In this document: piece by piece, positions 35,655 through 44,174 of the stretch
Layout of the letters: each line of letters starts with the position of its first letter
Position numbering within the stretch: position 1 is the first letter of the stretch
From: Verrucomicrobiales bacterium
GTDB taxonomy: Bacteria; Verrucomicrobiota; Verrucomicrobiia; Verrucomicrobiales; DEV007
Length of the DNA stretch: 64,000 nucleotides
Direction: 5' to 3'
Assembly: GCA_002726915.1 (NCBI GenBank)
Contig: PBSY01000038.1
Span: 62,001 to 126,000 of the forward strand
Notes under the pieces: generated by a model
What the model saw: the letters and a program-made list of their open reading frames with translations, nothing else
The model's database searches: none
Told to the model about the DNA's origin: nothing
Made by a program: the position numbers and the translations under genes

Positions 35655-38063
35655 ATGGAAGACTTTGAACAAATGCTAAACGAATCCTCCGGTGAGATCA
35701 TAGAGATCTCCACCAGCCTCCCTGATACGGAGATGCCGGAGTGGCGCAGTGATCTACCCAACGTGCTGCCAGTGATGCCGCTGCGTGGCGTCGTCCTTTT
35801 CCCGGGAACCGTCGCTCCGCTGACCGTCGAGCGCACTCCCAGCCAGCAACTTCTCGAAGAGTTGTTACCCACCGGGCGCCTGCTGGGACTTGTGACACAG
35901 AAAGATACCGGTGTCGATGACCCGGCCCCCTCAGACGTCTATCGCGTTGGCGCGCTCGGCAACGTTCTTCGCATGGTGCGCCAAGACGATGGTCAGACCC
36001 TCGTCCTCGTTCAGATCGTGGAACGCATCAAGCTGACTAAGTTTCTCTCCAAGAAGCCTTACCTTAAAGCTCGGTTCAAGATTCTTGAAAATGTCTTCCC
36101 TAAGCAAAACGACATGTGGGAAGCAACGCTCCGTAATCTCCGCGAATCAGCTGAGAAGTTTATCGAAACTAATCCAGCCATCCCGGACGAGGCCACTGAT
36201 GCACTCAGCTCAATCGAGTCCCCCTCTATTCTGACAGATTTTCTCGCGACTAACCTCAGCCTGGAGCTGAAACAAAAGCAGTCACTACTTGAGGAAACTA
36301 GTGTTGCTGCTCGTGCCGAGGAAGTTCAGCAGATTCTCAACAACCAACTCCACATTGCCGAGTTGCAGAACAAGCTTCGTGCTAATGTTGAAGATGAATT
36401 CTCCGATGCTCAGCGCCGCGCTTACCTGCGCGAGCAACTTCGCGCCATCCAGCGCGAGTTGGGACAAGGCGATGGCACTGAAGAGCAAAGTGAAGAACTC
36501 CGGGACCGTCTCGAAACTGCCCAACTTCCCGAGGATGTAATGGAGGCCGCCAATCGTGAACTCAAACGTCTCGATGTAATACCTCCCGCAAGTCCTGAAC
36601 ACTCAGTCATCGTGAGCTACCTCGAAACCGTCGCTGAGCTACCTTGGAATAATCTTTGTAAAGATAACCGGAACCTCAAACGGGCTCGCGAGATCCTCGA
36701 CCGGGATCATTTTAGTCTCGAGAAGGTGAAGCAACGTCTCCTCGAATACCTCGCTGTGCGAAAACTCAACCCTGACGGGCGTGGTCCGATCCTTTGTTTA
36801 CTCGGTCCTCCTGGAGTTGGTAAGACCAGCCTTGGCCATTCCATCGCAGAAGCTCTCGGTCGTGAATTTGCCCGCATTAGTGTCGGCGGCATTCGTGACG
36901 AAGCCGAAATCCGCGGACATCGCAGAACCTATGTTGGATCAATGCCGGGGCGCCTCATCCAGGAATTGCGCCGTGTCGGCACTCGCAATCCAGTGATCAT
37001 GCTCGACGAAGTTGATAAGATCGGAGCAGACTTTCGTGGCGATCCTGCGAGCGCTTTACTCGAGGTGCTCGATCCTCGACAGAACCATGGATTTGTCGAT
37101 CGCTACCTCGATGTTCCTTTCGATCTGAGTCAGGTGATCTTCATCGCAACGGCCAACACAATTTACCCCGTGCCAGCGCCGCTTCGAGACCGGATGGAAA
37201 TTATCAGCATCCCGGGATATACCGGAGAGGAAAAACTCGAAATTGCCACCCGCCACCTCGTGAAGCGCCAACTTAAGGAGAACGGACTCACCCGGAAGCG
37301 ATGCACGTGGTCCCGATCGGCACTCCGGCATATCATTGAGGAATATACTCGCGAAGCCGGAGTTCGAAACCTCGAGCGAGAAATCGGAAGCGTGTGCCGC
37401 TCCGTCGCTGCGAAAGTGGCAGTCCGAAAGTCAACCGTCGTGAAGGTCACTCCCGAGTATGTCGAAAAAGTGCTCGGCCCCCCGAAGTTTTCCCGCGAAA
37501 CGATGATGCGGAAAAGCCGGCCCGGCGTCGTCAACGGACTCGCTTACACCCCTTTTGGTGGGGAAGTGCTCAATATTGAAGCCCTGCGCTACCCTGGCAA
37601 GGGTTCGATAAAGCTGACCGGCCAAATTGGTGAAGTGATGAAGGAATCAATGCATGCCGCGTGGAGTCTCGTTCAGCACAATGCCTGCGAACTCGGAATC
37701 AATACCGAAGACTTCGACAAATACGACGTTCACGTGCACGTACCAGCCGGTGCCGTGCCGAAAGACGGCCCATCAGCTGGGTGCGCCATGTATACTGCGC
37801 TGGCCTCTCTCTTCGCCAATCGGCGGGTCAATAAGGACATTGCCATGACTGGCGAAATCAATCTTCGTGGATCAGTTCTGCCCATTGGGGGTCTCAAAGA
37901 AAAAGCGCTTGGTGCTCTCCAAGCTGGAATTAAAACAATCCTCGTTCCGGCCGAGAACATCAAAGACGTTCCGGACATTCCGGAATCAGCTCGCAAGAAA
38001 CTCAAGATTTTGCCGATATCAAAACTCGAAGATATTCTGGAGGCCGTGCTACTAAAGCGATAA
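35655..38063 (+). CDS. lon: ATP-dependent protease Lon
   Basis: Degrades misfolded and regulatory proteins in the cytoplasm. The 802-residue protein has the LON substrate-binding domain (VLPVMPLRGVVLFPGTVAPL, about residues 37-57) and a helical linker. An AAA+ module follows with Walker A GPPGVGKTS at 384-392 and Walker B VIMLDEVDKIG. The C-terminal protease domain has catalytic S707 in PKDGPSAGCAM and K750 in GGLKEKALG. It follows hsp20 and converges with recJ across 5 bp. Confidence 0.97.
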   Translation: MEDFEQMLNESSGEIIEISTSLPDTEMPEWRSDLPNVLPVMPLRGVVLFPGTVAPLTVERTPSQQLLEELLPTGRLLGLVTQKDTGVDDPAPSDVYRVGALGNVLRMVRQDDGQTLVLVQIVERIKLTKFLSKKPYLKARFKILENVFPKQNDMWEATLRNLRESAEKFIETNPAIPDEATDALSSIESPSILTDFLATNLSLELKQKQSLLEETSVAARAEEVQQILNNQLHIAELQNKLRANVEDEFSDAQRRAYLREQLRAIQRELGQGDGTEEQSEELRDRLETAQLPEDVMEAANRELKRLDVIPPASPEHSVIVSYLETVAELPWNNLCKDNRNLKRAREILDRDHFSLEKVKQRLLEYLAVRKLNPDGRGPILCLLGPPGVGKTSLGHSIAEALGREFARISVGGIRDEAEIRGHRRTYVGSMPGRLIQELRRVGTRNPVIMLDEVDKIGADFRGDPASALLEVLDPRQNHGFVDRYLDVPFDLSQVIFIATANTIYPVPAPLRDRMEIISIPGYTGEEKLEIATRHLVKRQLKENGLTRKRCTWSRSALRHIIEEYTREAGVRNLEREIGSVCRSVAAKVAVRKSTVVKVTPEYVEKVLGPPKFSRETMMRKSRPGVVNGLAYTPFGGEVLNIEALRYPGKGSIKLTGQIGEVMKESMHAAWSLVQHNACELGINTEDFDKYDVHVHVPAGAVPKDGPSAGCAMYTALASLFANRRVNKDIAMTGEINLRGSVLPIGGLKEKALGALQAGIKTILVPAENIKDVPDIPESARKKLKILPISKLEDILEAVLLKR

Positions 38064-38068
38064 CGCCA

Positions 38069-39772
38069 CTAAAATTTACTGGCCTTGCGAATTGCTTGAA
38101 TCACCATATTTAGCTTCACCCGACCTCGCCACTCATTGCGGTCGATCGTGTAAGCAATATCCCAGCCTGGTTTGGGGATATCTTTTTCCAACCCGTTAAA
38201 GTAAATCCCTTCCAGCTCAATTCCGTTCTGGTAAAAGCGATATTTAAGATGCTTCTCTTTGATCACTCGAGGCTCCTGCACCGGTTCAACGCCGCGTGAC
38301 ATAAACAAGGGCTGTGGGTTGCCGGCCCCAAAAGGTCGCAGCAACTCGTAGCTGTCAAGCAGGTCTAAGTTAAGATCCTTAAACATAATTTCGCGATCAA
38401 TGACAAGCTTCGGGATCAGTGTGTCATTATCGACCTGTTCGGCAACGTTCTTCACGAAAGCGATACGGAATTCCTCCAATTTCTCTTCCCTAACACTTAC
38501 ACCTGCCGCCATTTCATGGCCTCCACCAGCTTCGATTACATCGCGAGCTGAATCCAAGGCTCGTACAAGAGAAACCCCCTTCACACTGCGGCCACTCCCC
38601 TTACCAAGGCCATCCTCAGCGATGCCTACGACGAAAGTAGGACGATGATACTGACGCGAAATTCTCGAAGCCACGATTCCGACAACTCCAGGATGCCACC
38701 CGCGTGAGCCCACAACAATAGCATGACTCCGCTGCTCGGAAGGTAAATCGTGGATCATCTGCTCGGCTTCCTCACGTGTCTTAAGTTCGAGAGCCTGACG
38801 GTCCCGATTCTGCTGATCAAGCCCCTCTGCTAGAACTTGAGCATCACTAGAATCCCTACACAATAATAGTTCTAGCGAGGCTGATGCCTTGTCGAGTCGG
38901 CCCGCTGCATTGAGACGGGGGCCGAGCTTAAAACCGACATCATGAGCCCGCGCCGGGGTGCTCACTCCGGCCACCTTCTTCAAGGCGGCCACTCCTGAAT
39001 GAATCGTGCAATCCAATTGGGCGAGGCCTCGACGTGCAACAATCCGGTTTTCATCCTTAAGGGGAACAATATCAGCAATCGTACCAAGCGCGACGAGGTC
39101 GAGCTGGTCCTTGAGATCAAAATCTGGAAGGGGACGTGACTTCAAGAGAGCGTGCACCACCTTGAAAACGACACCTGCAGTACAGAGGTAATGGTAGTCA
39201 TCACCTAACTTGGGATTCACCAGTGCGACGCACTCCGCTGTGCCTGCAGAATCGGGCTCATGGTGATCAAGAATAATCAGGTCAATACCCTGTTCTTTCA
39301 AAATTACCGCTTCGTCGCGAGAATTCGTGCCGCAATCGGCCGCGATAAGCAAATCTGGAACCGAGCCGTTCAGGCTGGTCTCGATACCCTTAGCGCTCAA
39401 ACCGTAGCCCTCCTCCATTCTTGTTGGTAGGAAAGGTAGTGGCTCTAAGCCGAAAGCCCTCAAAGTATTACTGAGGAGAGCCACTGAGGTAACACCATCG
39501 ACATCATAGTCGCCGTAGAGAACAACCGACTCTCTCCCGTCGATCGCTTGGATTAGTCTGAGAACCGCTTTTTCAACACCGGGCAACTTAAAAGGGTCGC
39601 TCAAGTCCTTGAGGCGAGGGTAGAAAAACCTCTCCAAAGACTCTCTCTCATAAAATCCTCGCTGCAATGCCAGTGAAACAACCACGGGAGCAAGTCCAAG
39701 CGCGTCCGAGTATTCGCGGACGAGTTCTGGGTCTGGAGGAGGTTCCACCACCCATTTCTGCTTGGCAGGCAT
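38069..39772 (-). CDS. recJ: Single-stranded-DNA-specific exonuclease RecJ
   Basis: A 5'-3' ssDNA exonuclease used in recombination and mismatch repair. The 567-residue protein carries the DHH phosphoesterase motifs: VVLYGDYDVDGVTS, ADCGTNSRDEA, the name-giving LDHHEPDS, and a later GFKLGPRLNAAGRLDKA. The DHHA1 domain includes VVGSRGWHPGVVGIVASRIS and GGGHEMAAGVSV. The C-terminal OB-like domain has RPFGAGNPQPLF. Length and order match the family. Confidence 0.96.
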   Translation of the reverse strand: MPAKQKWVVEPPPDPELVREYSDALGLAPVVVSLALQRGFYERESLERFFYPRLKDLSDPFKLPGVEKAVLRLIQAIDGRESVVLYGDYDVDGVTSVALLSNTLRAFGLEPLPFLPTRMEEGYGLSAKGIETSLNGSVPDLLIAADCGTNSRDEAVILKEQGIDLIILDHHEPDSAGTAECVALVNPKLGDDYHYLCTAGVVFKVVHALLKSRPLPDFDLKDQLDLVALGTIADIVPLKDENRIVARRGLAQLDCTIHSGVAALKKVAGVSTPARAHDVGFKLGPRLNAAGRLDKASASLELLLCRDSSDAQVLAEGLDQQNRDRQALELKTREEAEQMIHDLPSEQRSHAIVVGSRGWHPGVVGIVASRISRQYHRPTFVVGIAEDGLGKGSGRSVKGVSLVRALDSARDVIEAGGGHEMAAGVSVREEKLEEFRIAFVKNVAEQVDNDTLIPKLVIDREIMFKDLNLDLLDSYELLRPFGAGNPQPLFMSRGVEPVQEPRVIKEKHLKYRFYQNGIELEGIYFNGLEKDIPKPGWDIAYTIDRNEWRGRVKLNMVIQAIRKASKF

Positions 39773-40057
39773 CGGTGCATTTTAGGCGGTTCGATTCAAG
39801 TGTAAAGGCAGCCCTTCGGTTTCGCACTCCGCGTTCGTGTATTCAGCTGATTCACTAACTCTCTGTTAGATTATGTCCGCGAGCCTTTGCCTCCAAGAGA
39901 GAACAAAAGTTTTGGGCAAAACAACCTTTCTGGGTCTTTTCCGTTTACCAAGCCGACACCCCTTCAATGCCTCCACCAAGCGAATTCACTTTACTCAACT
40001 CTTCGAAAAGCTTATCAGGACTCTCCGGTAAGACTTACCCGTCAAGCTTTTGGATCC

Positions 40058-41683
40058 ATGAATCTACCGCTGACTTTCTTCACCATTTGGTGTGTTGTTT
40101 TATCTGCCACAACTCATGCTGCTGATAAGCCGAACATCCTCTACATCCTAGCTGACGACCTCGGCTTCAGTGATCTTAGCTGCTTCGGTGGGGAAATCGA
40201 AACCCCGGTTCTCAACTCGCTCGCAAAAGGAGGAGTTCGCTTAACCCAATTCTACAACACGGGCCGTTGCTGCCCGTCGCGAGCTGCCCTCCTTACTGGT
40301 CAATACCCACATCGAGTTGGACTCGGACACATGACCACGAACGATCTTGGTCGTCCGGGCTATCGCGGTGTGGTTTCCCCAGAAGCGCAGACAATCGGGC
40401 AAGTGCTGGGGCCGGCCGGTTACCGCTCTTTTATCTCAGGTAAGTGGCACCTCGGCACGCCAGATCCTACTAAAAACGGATTCGAAGAATTTTACGGCAC
40501 CCTTGTCAGCGCCAAGCGCTTCTTTGACGCCGATCACCTAATCCGATTGCCGGAGGACCGCGTGGCTCGCCAGTATCCCGAGGGCGATTTTTACGCTACT
40601 GACGCTGTCACTGATCACGCTCTGGACTTCTTGAAATTAGCTCGCGAAACACCTGACCAACCCTGGTTCCTCTACCTCGCCTACCATGCTCCACACTTCC
40701 CGCTGCATGCTCCCAAAAAAGACATCGCCAAATACGCCGAACGCTATCACGGCGGGTGGGACCAGCTTCGCGACGAGCGTCTCGAGCGTATGAAAAACAT
40801 GGGCATCGTGACGGCCGACACCAAGCTCACGCCACGTTCGACCTGGCAAAATTATGGTGAAACCAAAACCGGGACCAACCCCACCTGGGACGATCTGTCC
40901 GAGGATCGCCGCCTCGACCTCAGCCGCCGCATGGCAATCTTCGCTGCGATGGTCGACCGCATGGACGCCCAACTTGGTAGAGTCATCGACGATCTCAAGG
41001 CAGCAGGAGAATTTGAGAACACCCTGATCGTCTTCACTTCCGACAACGGCGCCTGCTTCGAGTGGGATCCCTTCGGCTTCGACATCAAGTCCAGTAATGA
41101 GAATATTCTCCACACCAGAGACATGCTCGATGAGATGGGCGCCCCCGGCACCTTCCACAGCGTCGGCTCCGGCTGGGCCAACGCTAGTAACACACCCTGG
41201 CGGATGTACAAACACTTCGTCCATGAAGGGGGCATCGCTTCTCCCGGAATCGTCCACTGGCCGGACGGGTTGAAGGTTAAGAACGGGGCCATCGTTCACG
41301 ATCCGTCTCACATCATTGACTTGCTTCCCACGGCTATTGCTGTGAGTGGGGCCGAATACAACGGCACGCTCTCACTTCCAGGCGTCGACCTGATCGAGCA
41401 GCTCAATAACGGCGGAACAGAACGCACTCTTTTCTTCGAGCACCAAGGCCATCGCGCCGTCCGTGAAGGAAACTGGAAACTCGTCGCCTTCGATAACAAG
41501 CCATGGGAACTCTACGATTTCAGCGTCGATCGCACCGAGCTGAACGACCTTTCCACAACTTACCCCGAAAAAGTAGAGATCATGGAAACCGCCTGGGACA
41601 AGTGGGGCGAAGAGAACAACGTCACCCCGCTGCCCGATGATCTCGGGGTGGGCTACCTCAAGCCTAACACAACAGCGGAATAG
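40058..41683 (+). CDS. Secreted sulfatase (Cys-type, CCPSR motif)
   Basis: A 541-residue arylsulfatase-A-like enzyme. From ATG 40058 it has a signal peptide (about residues 1-21, ending THAA). Metal-site aspartates are at 33-34 (ILADDLGFSD), and the formylglycine motif is C71-C-P-S-R75 followed by AALLTGQYPHR. GKWHLGTPD and VFTSDNGACFEWDP are further blocks. The longer frame from a TTG at 39887 adds 57 residues before the signal peptide and is rejected. It diverges from recJ across 285 bp and ends 7 bp before the converging opcA. Confidence 0.94.
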   Translation: MNLPLTFFTIWCVVLSATTHAADKPNILYILADDLGFSDLSCFGGEIETPVLNSLAKGGVRLTQFYNTGRCCPSRAALLTGQYPHRVGLGHMTTNDLGRPGYRGVVSPEAQTIGQVLGPAGYRSFISGKWHLGTPDPTKNGFEEFYGTLVSAKRFFDADHLIRLPEDRVARQYPEGDFYATDAVTDHALDFLKLARETPDQPWFLYLAYHAPHFPLHAPKKDIAKYAERYHGGWDQLRDERLERMKNMGIVTADTKLTPRSTWQNYGETKTGTNPTWDDLSEDRRLDLSRRMAIFAAMVDRMDAQLGRVIDDLKAAGEFENTLIVFTSDNGACFEWDPFGFDIKSSNENILHTRDMLDEMGAPGTFHSVGSGWANASNTPWRMYKHFVHEGGIASPGIVHWPDGLKVKNGAIVHDPSHIIDLLPTAIAVSGAEYNGTLSLPGVDLIEQLNNGGTERTLFFEHQGHRAVREGNWKLVAFDNKPWELYDFSVDRTELNDLSTTYPEKVEIMETAWDKWGEENNVTPLPDDLGVGYLKPNTTAE

Positions 41684-41690
41684 GCAGCGA

Positions 41691-42809
41691 CTATACCGTC
41701 AGAAGCTCCTGCAATCGCGGCAGAGCGAGCGAGAAAGTGCGGTTTCGACCAGCTCTGTTAAGTACGTCTTTTACTAACGTCACATCGGTCAGTTTCTTCG
41801 CGGGGAGCCAATCTTCAGTCGTCGGACAATCCGGCGAATAGGTCAGCGTACGAATAAAGTCCCTCGTCTGACAGCGGCTGATCTCAACGCGCGCTCCTTT
41901 AAGTTGGAAGTCTACTTCCACGGTGCCAAGGCGACCGTCCTTAAGCGGTTCGATGGTGACCACGAAATTTTCCGGAACACCGGGACAATTCCCAACAAAC
42001 CCATATCGCCCATTTTTCGATCGGGAAAAATCAATCTCGGCGCCGAGGCGGACCGATAGCCAGGCCGCAAGGTAAATCGCGCTCATGCGGTAGCCAGGTG
42101 CGTAGCGCATCGAGATTTCACCCAGTGATGCAAGTTGTTGATTTACTCCGGGCCGGTCAAAGGCGTTCGCGATCGCATGACGAATCGAGTTCATACGCGT
42201 GAAAGCCAAATCATGCATCACAAAAGGAGAAGAGTGGCCCGCCTGAGCAGACTGCAAACGCAGGAATTGGTCCCGCGGTGAATCCCAAGTCTCGCTGTCA
42301 AACATGAGGCGATCAATTCTCGAATAAAGCCCCTCCTCGAAGGCATCCGAAAAGTCACCGCGCCACCAGAACGCCAACGGTAAATCCGAGTCGAGATGAG
42401 AAAAAACCATGTTCCTCAACATGCCGGGCGAATTCCCGGTCAGGTAAAAACTAATCTGCTCAGTGCAAACCGTCTTGCGACCACTGCGATCTATCTGGCA
42501 GTGAACCTGAACCCAGGCTTGAGCCGTTATCTCGGTTGCCGTCAGATCGGCGTTAATGAGTAAAGATCGGCAGGACGCCTCACTGGTCAACTCGGCGAGA
42601 ATTGAAGCGTCCTCTTCCAGGCCGCTCTGCTTCTCGTTGTAGAGCGCCAAATTGATAAGCGAAGCTCGGGCCGCCCCAACCGCATCAGAACCTTCGGTTG
42701 CCCCCTCAAAAAATAACTGCTGCAACTCTTTCTCAACGCGTGGAATCTCGACGGGTTGGCCGAGGAGTTGAAATGCCGGAAGGATAGGGAGAGAGTTAAC
42801 GATGCTCAT
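41691..42809 (-). CDS. opcA: Glucose-6-phosphate dehydrogenase assembly/activator protein OpcA
   Basis: A 372-residue protein matching OpcA, which activates glucose-6-phosphate dehydrogenase in cyanobacteria and actinobacteria and is common in Verrucomicrobiota. The signature block LPLAFWWRGDFSDAF...RIDRLMFDSETW lies about residues 145-175, and a C-terminal region about 270-330 binds the partner in homologues. Its usual neighbour zwf is not in the window; transketolase is 33 kb away. There is no signal peptide. Confidence 0.85.
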   Translation of the reverse strand: MSIVNSLPILPAFQLLGQPVEIPRVEKELQQLFFEGATEGSDAVGAARASLINLALYNEKQSGLEEDASILAELTSEASCRSLLINADLTATEITAQAWVQVHCQIDRSGRKTVCTEQISFYLTGNSPGMLRNMVFSHLDSDLPLAFWWRGDFSDAFEEGLYSRIDRLMFDSETWDSPRDQFLRLQSAQAGHSSPFVMHDLAFTRMNSIRHAIANAFDRPGVNQQLASLGEISMRYAPGYRMSAIYLAAWLSVRLGAEIDFSRSKNGRYGFVGNCPGVPENFVVTIEPLKDGRLGTVEVDFQLKGARVEISRCQTRDFIRTLTYSPDCPTTEDWLPAKKLTDVTLVKDVLNRAGRNRTFSLALPRLQELLTV

Positions 42810-42891
42810 GTCTGTGGAAACATAGACGGAATATTCCGACTAGAAAACCGAAACGGTTTGAAGCAAGTTCTCTTCTTCTTCTCTGCAAAAA

Positions 42892-44169
42892 ATGTCAGCA
42901 ACTACTCAACTGCATCAACTCGATAATGGTGTCCGCCTCGCCACCGTATCCATGGCTCACATGGCGAGTGTTTCCGTCGGTCTCTGGGCCAACGTCGGCA
43001 GCCGCCACGAACGGGCTTGCGACCACGGGATGGCTCACCTCGTCGAACACATGTTGTTTAAGGGCACTCCAACCCGTTCTGCCGAAGAAATTTCGCGTCA
43101 AATCGAAGGCCTCGGTTCTTCTATCGACGGTTTTACAGTTGAGGACCATACCGCTTACCACGCCAAAGCTCCGTCGCAACAATTTGAAAAGCTTTTCCAC
43201 ATCCTCGCTGATTTCTATCGCAACCCGACCATTGATCCGGGCGAACTAAAATCGGAGAAGCAGGTTATCCACGAGGAAATTGCTATGGTGCGAGATCAAC
43301 CGTCACAATTCCTCGAAGATCTAATCAGCGAAGCGACTTGGGGCATCACCCACCCTCTAGGTCGATCCATCACCGGCACCGACGACAGTCTTAAATCCTT
43401 CCAGAGAAACGACGTCCTCCGCTTTTTTCAAGCGGGATACTGCGGTGCCAATACTGTTATTTCTGTGGCAGGAAATATCGATCATGACCAGGTCACTAAA
43501 CAAGTTACGGATATTTTTGATTCTCTCGCGATCGGCCACGTTGCAGGCTACGAAGGTGCGATCAAACCACTGGCGGATCACCGTTTCCGCGAGGAATCAG
43601 ACCAAGAACAAGTTCACGTAGCTCTCTCATTTCCCAGCGTTGCCCGTCATGACGATCGGCGTTTCGCTCACAAACTGCTCAACGTAATTCTGGGTGAAAA
43701 CATGAGCTCACGCCTCTTTCAAGAGTTGCGCGAACAACGCGGGCTGTGCTACGAGGTGCAAAGCGACTTTGTCTCCTTCGCCGATGCAGGGCTTATCCAG
43801 ATTTACGTAGCGCTGAATCCTTCTCAATTGCAATCTGCGCTTGAAACTATCGACCAGATTGCCCGTGACCTCGTGACTAACGGAGTAAGTAAAGAAGAAC
43901 TGGAAGCTGCCAAAGCTTTCATCGTTGGTCAGAGTCATATCAGTCTCGAAAACACATCATCCCAGATGATGTGGGCCGGCGAATGTCTGCTCTTTTTCGA
44001 CGACTGGCGCGATCCTGAGTTGGCTCATTGTGCGATCGAGGACACGACCGCCGGTCAAGTTCACCAAGCGGCTCGTGAAATCTTTTCCCAACGTCGGTTC
44101 GCTTCCGCACTGATTGGCACCGCCGAGAGTAACACCATTATGGAAAAATGGCGGTCCGCGGCTGTCTAG
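42892..44169 (+). CDS. M16-family zinc metallopeptidase
   Basis: A 425-residue processing-peptidase-like protease. The inverted zinc motif H49-L-V-E52-H53 lies in MAHLVEHMLFKGTPTRSAEE, and the second glutamate is about residue 129 (EEIAMVRDQP). The C-terminal half keeps the paired non-catalytic M16 domain with SSRLFQELREQRGLCY. It has no signal peptide. The nearest known relatives are bacterial PqqL/MPP-beta-like proteins, which act in the cytoplasm or periplasm. It diverges from opcA and converges with the HTTM-like gene across 5 bp. Confidence 0.93.
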   Translation: MSATTQLHQLDNGVRLATVSMAHMASVSVGLWANVGSRHERACDHGMAHLVEHMLFKGTPTRSAEEISRQIEGLGSSIDGFTVEDHTAYHAKAPSQQFEKLFHILADFYRNPTIDPGELKSEKQVIHEEIAMVRDQPSQFLEDLISEATWGITHPLGRSITGTDDSLKSFQRNDVLRFFQAGYCGANTVISVAGNIDHDQVTKQVTDIFDSLAIGHVAGYEGAIKPLADHRFREESDQEQVHVALSFPSVARHDDRRFAHKLLNVILGENMSSRLFQELREQRGLCYEVQSDFVSFADAGLIQIYVALNPSQLQSALETIDQIARDLVTNGVSKEELEAAKAFIVGQSHISLENTSSQMMWAGECLLFFDDWRDPELAHCAIEDTTAGQVHQAAREIFSQRRFASALIGTAESNTIMEKWRSAAV

Positions 44170-44174
44170 CCACA

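Noticed and set aside
35627-35668. Mini-ORF overlapping the lon start
   Set aside because: Thirteen codons, overlapping lon, no ribosome-binding site; likely chance, unlike the hsp20 leader.
39887-40057. 57-residue upstream extension of the third sulfatase
   Set aside because: TTG start, and the extension would put the clear signal peptide inside the protein.
40637-41311. Leftward frame of 224 codons opposite a sulfatase
   Set aside because: Antisense shadow of a clear sulfatase with normal conserved blocks.
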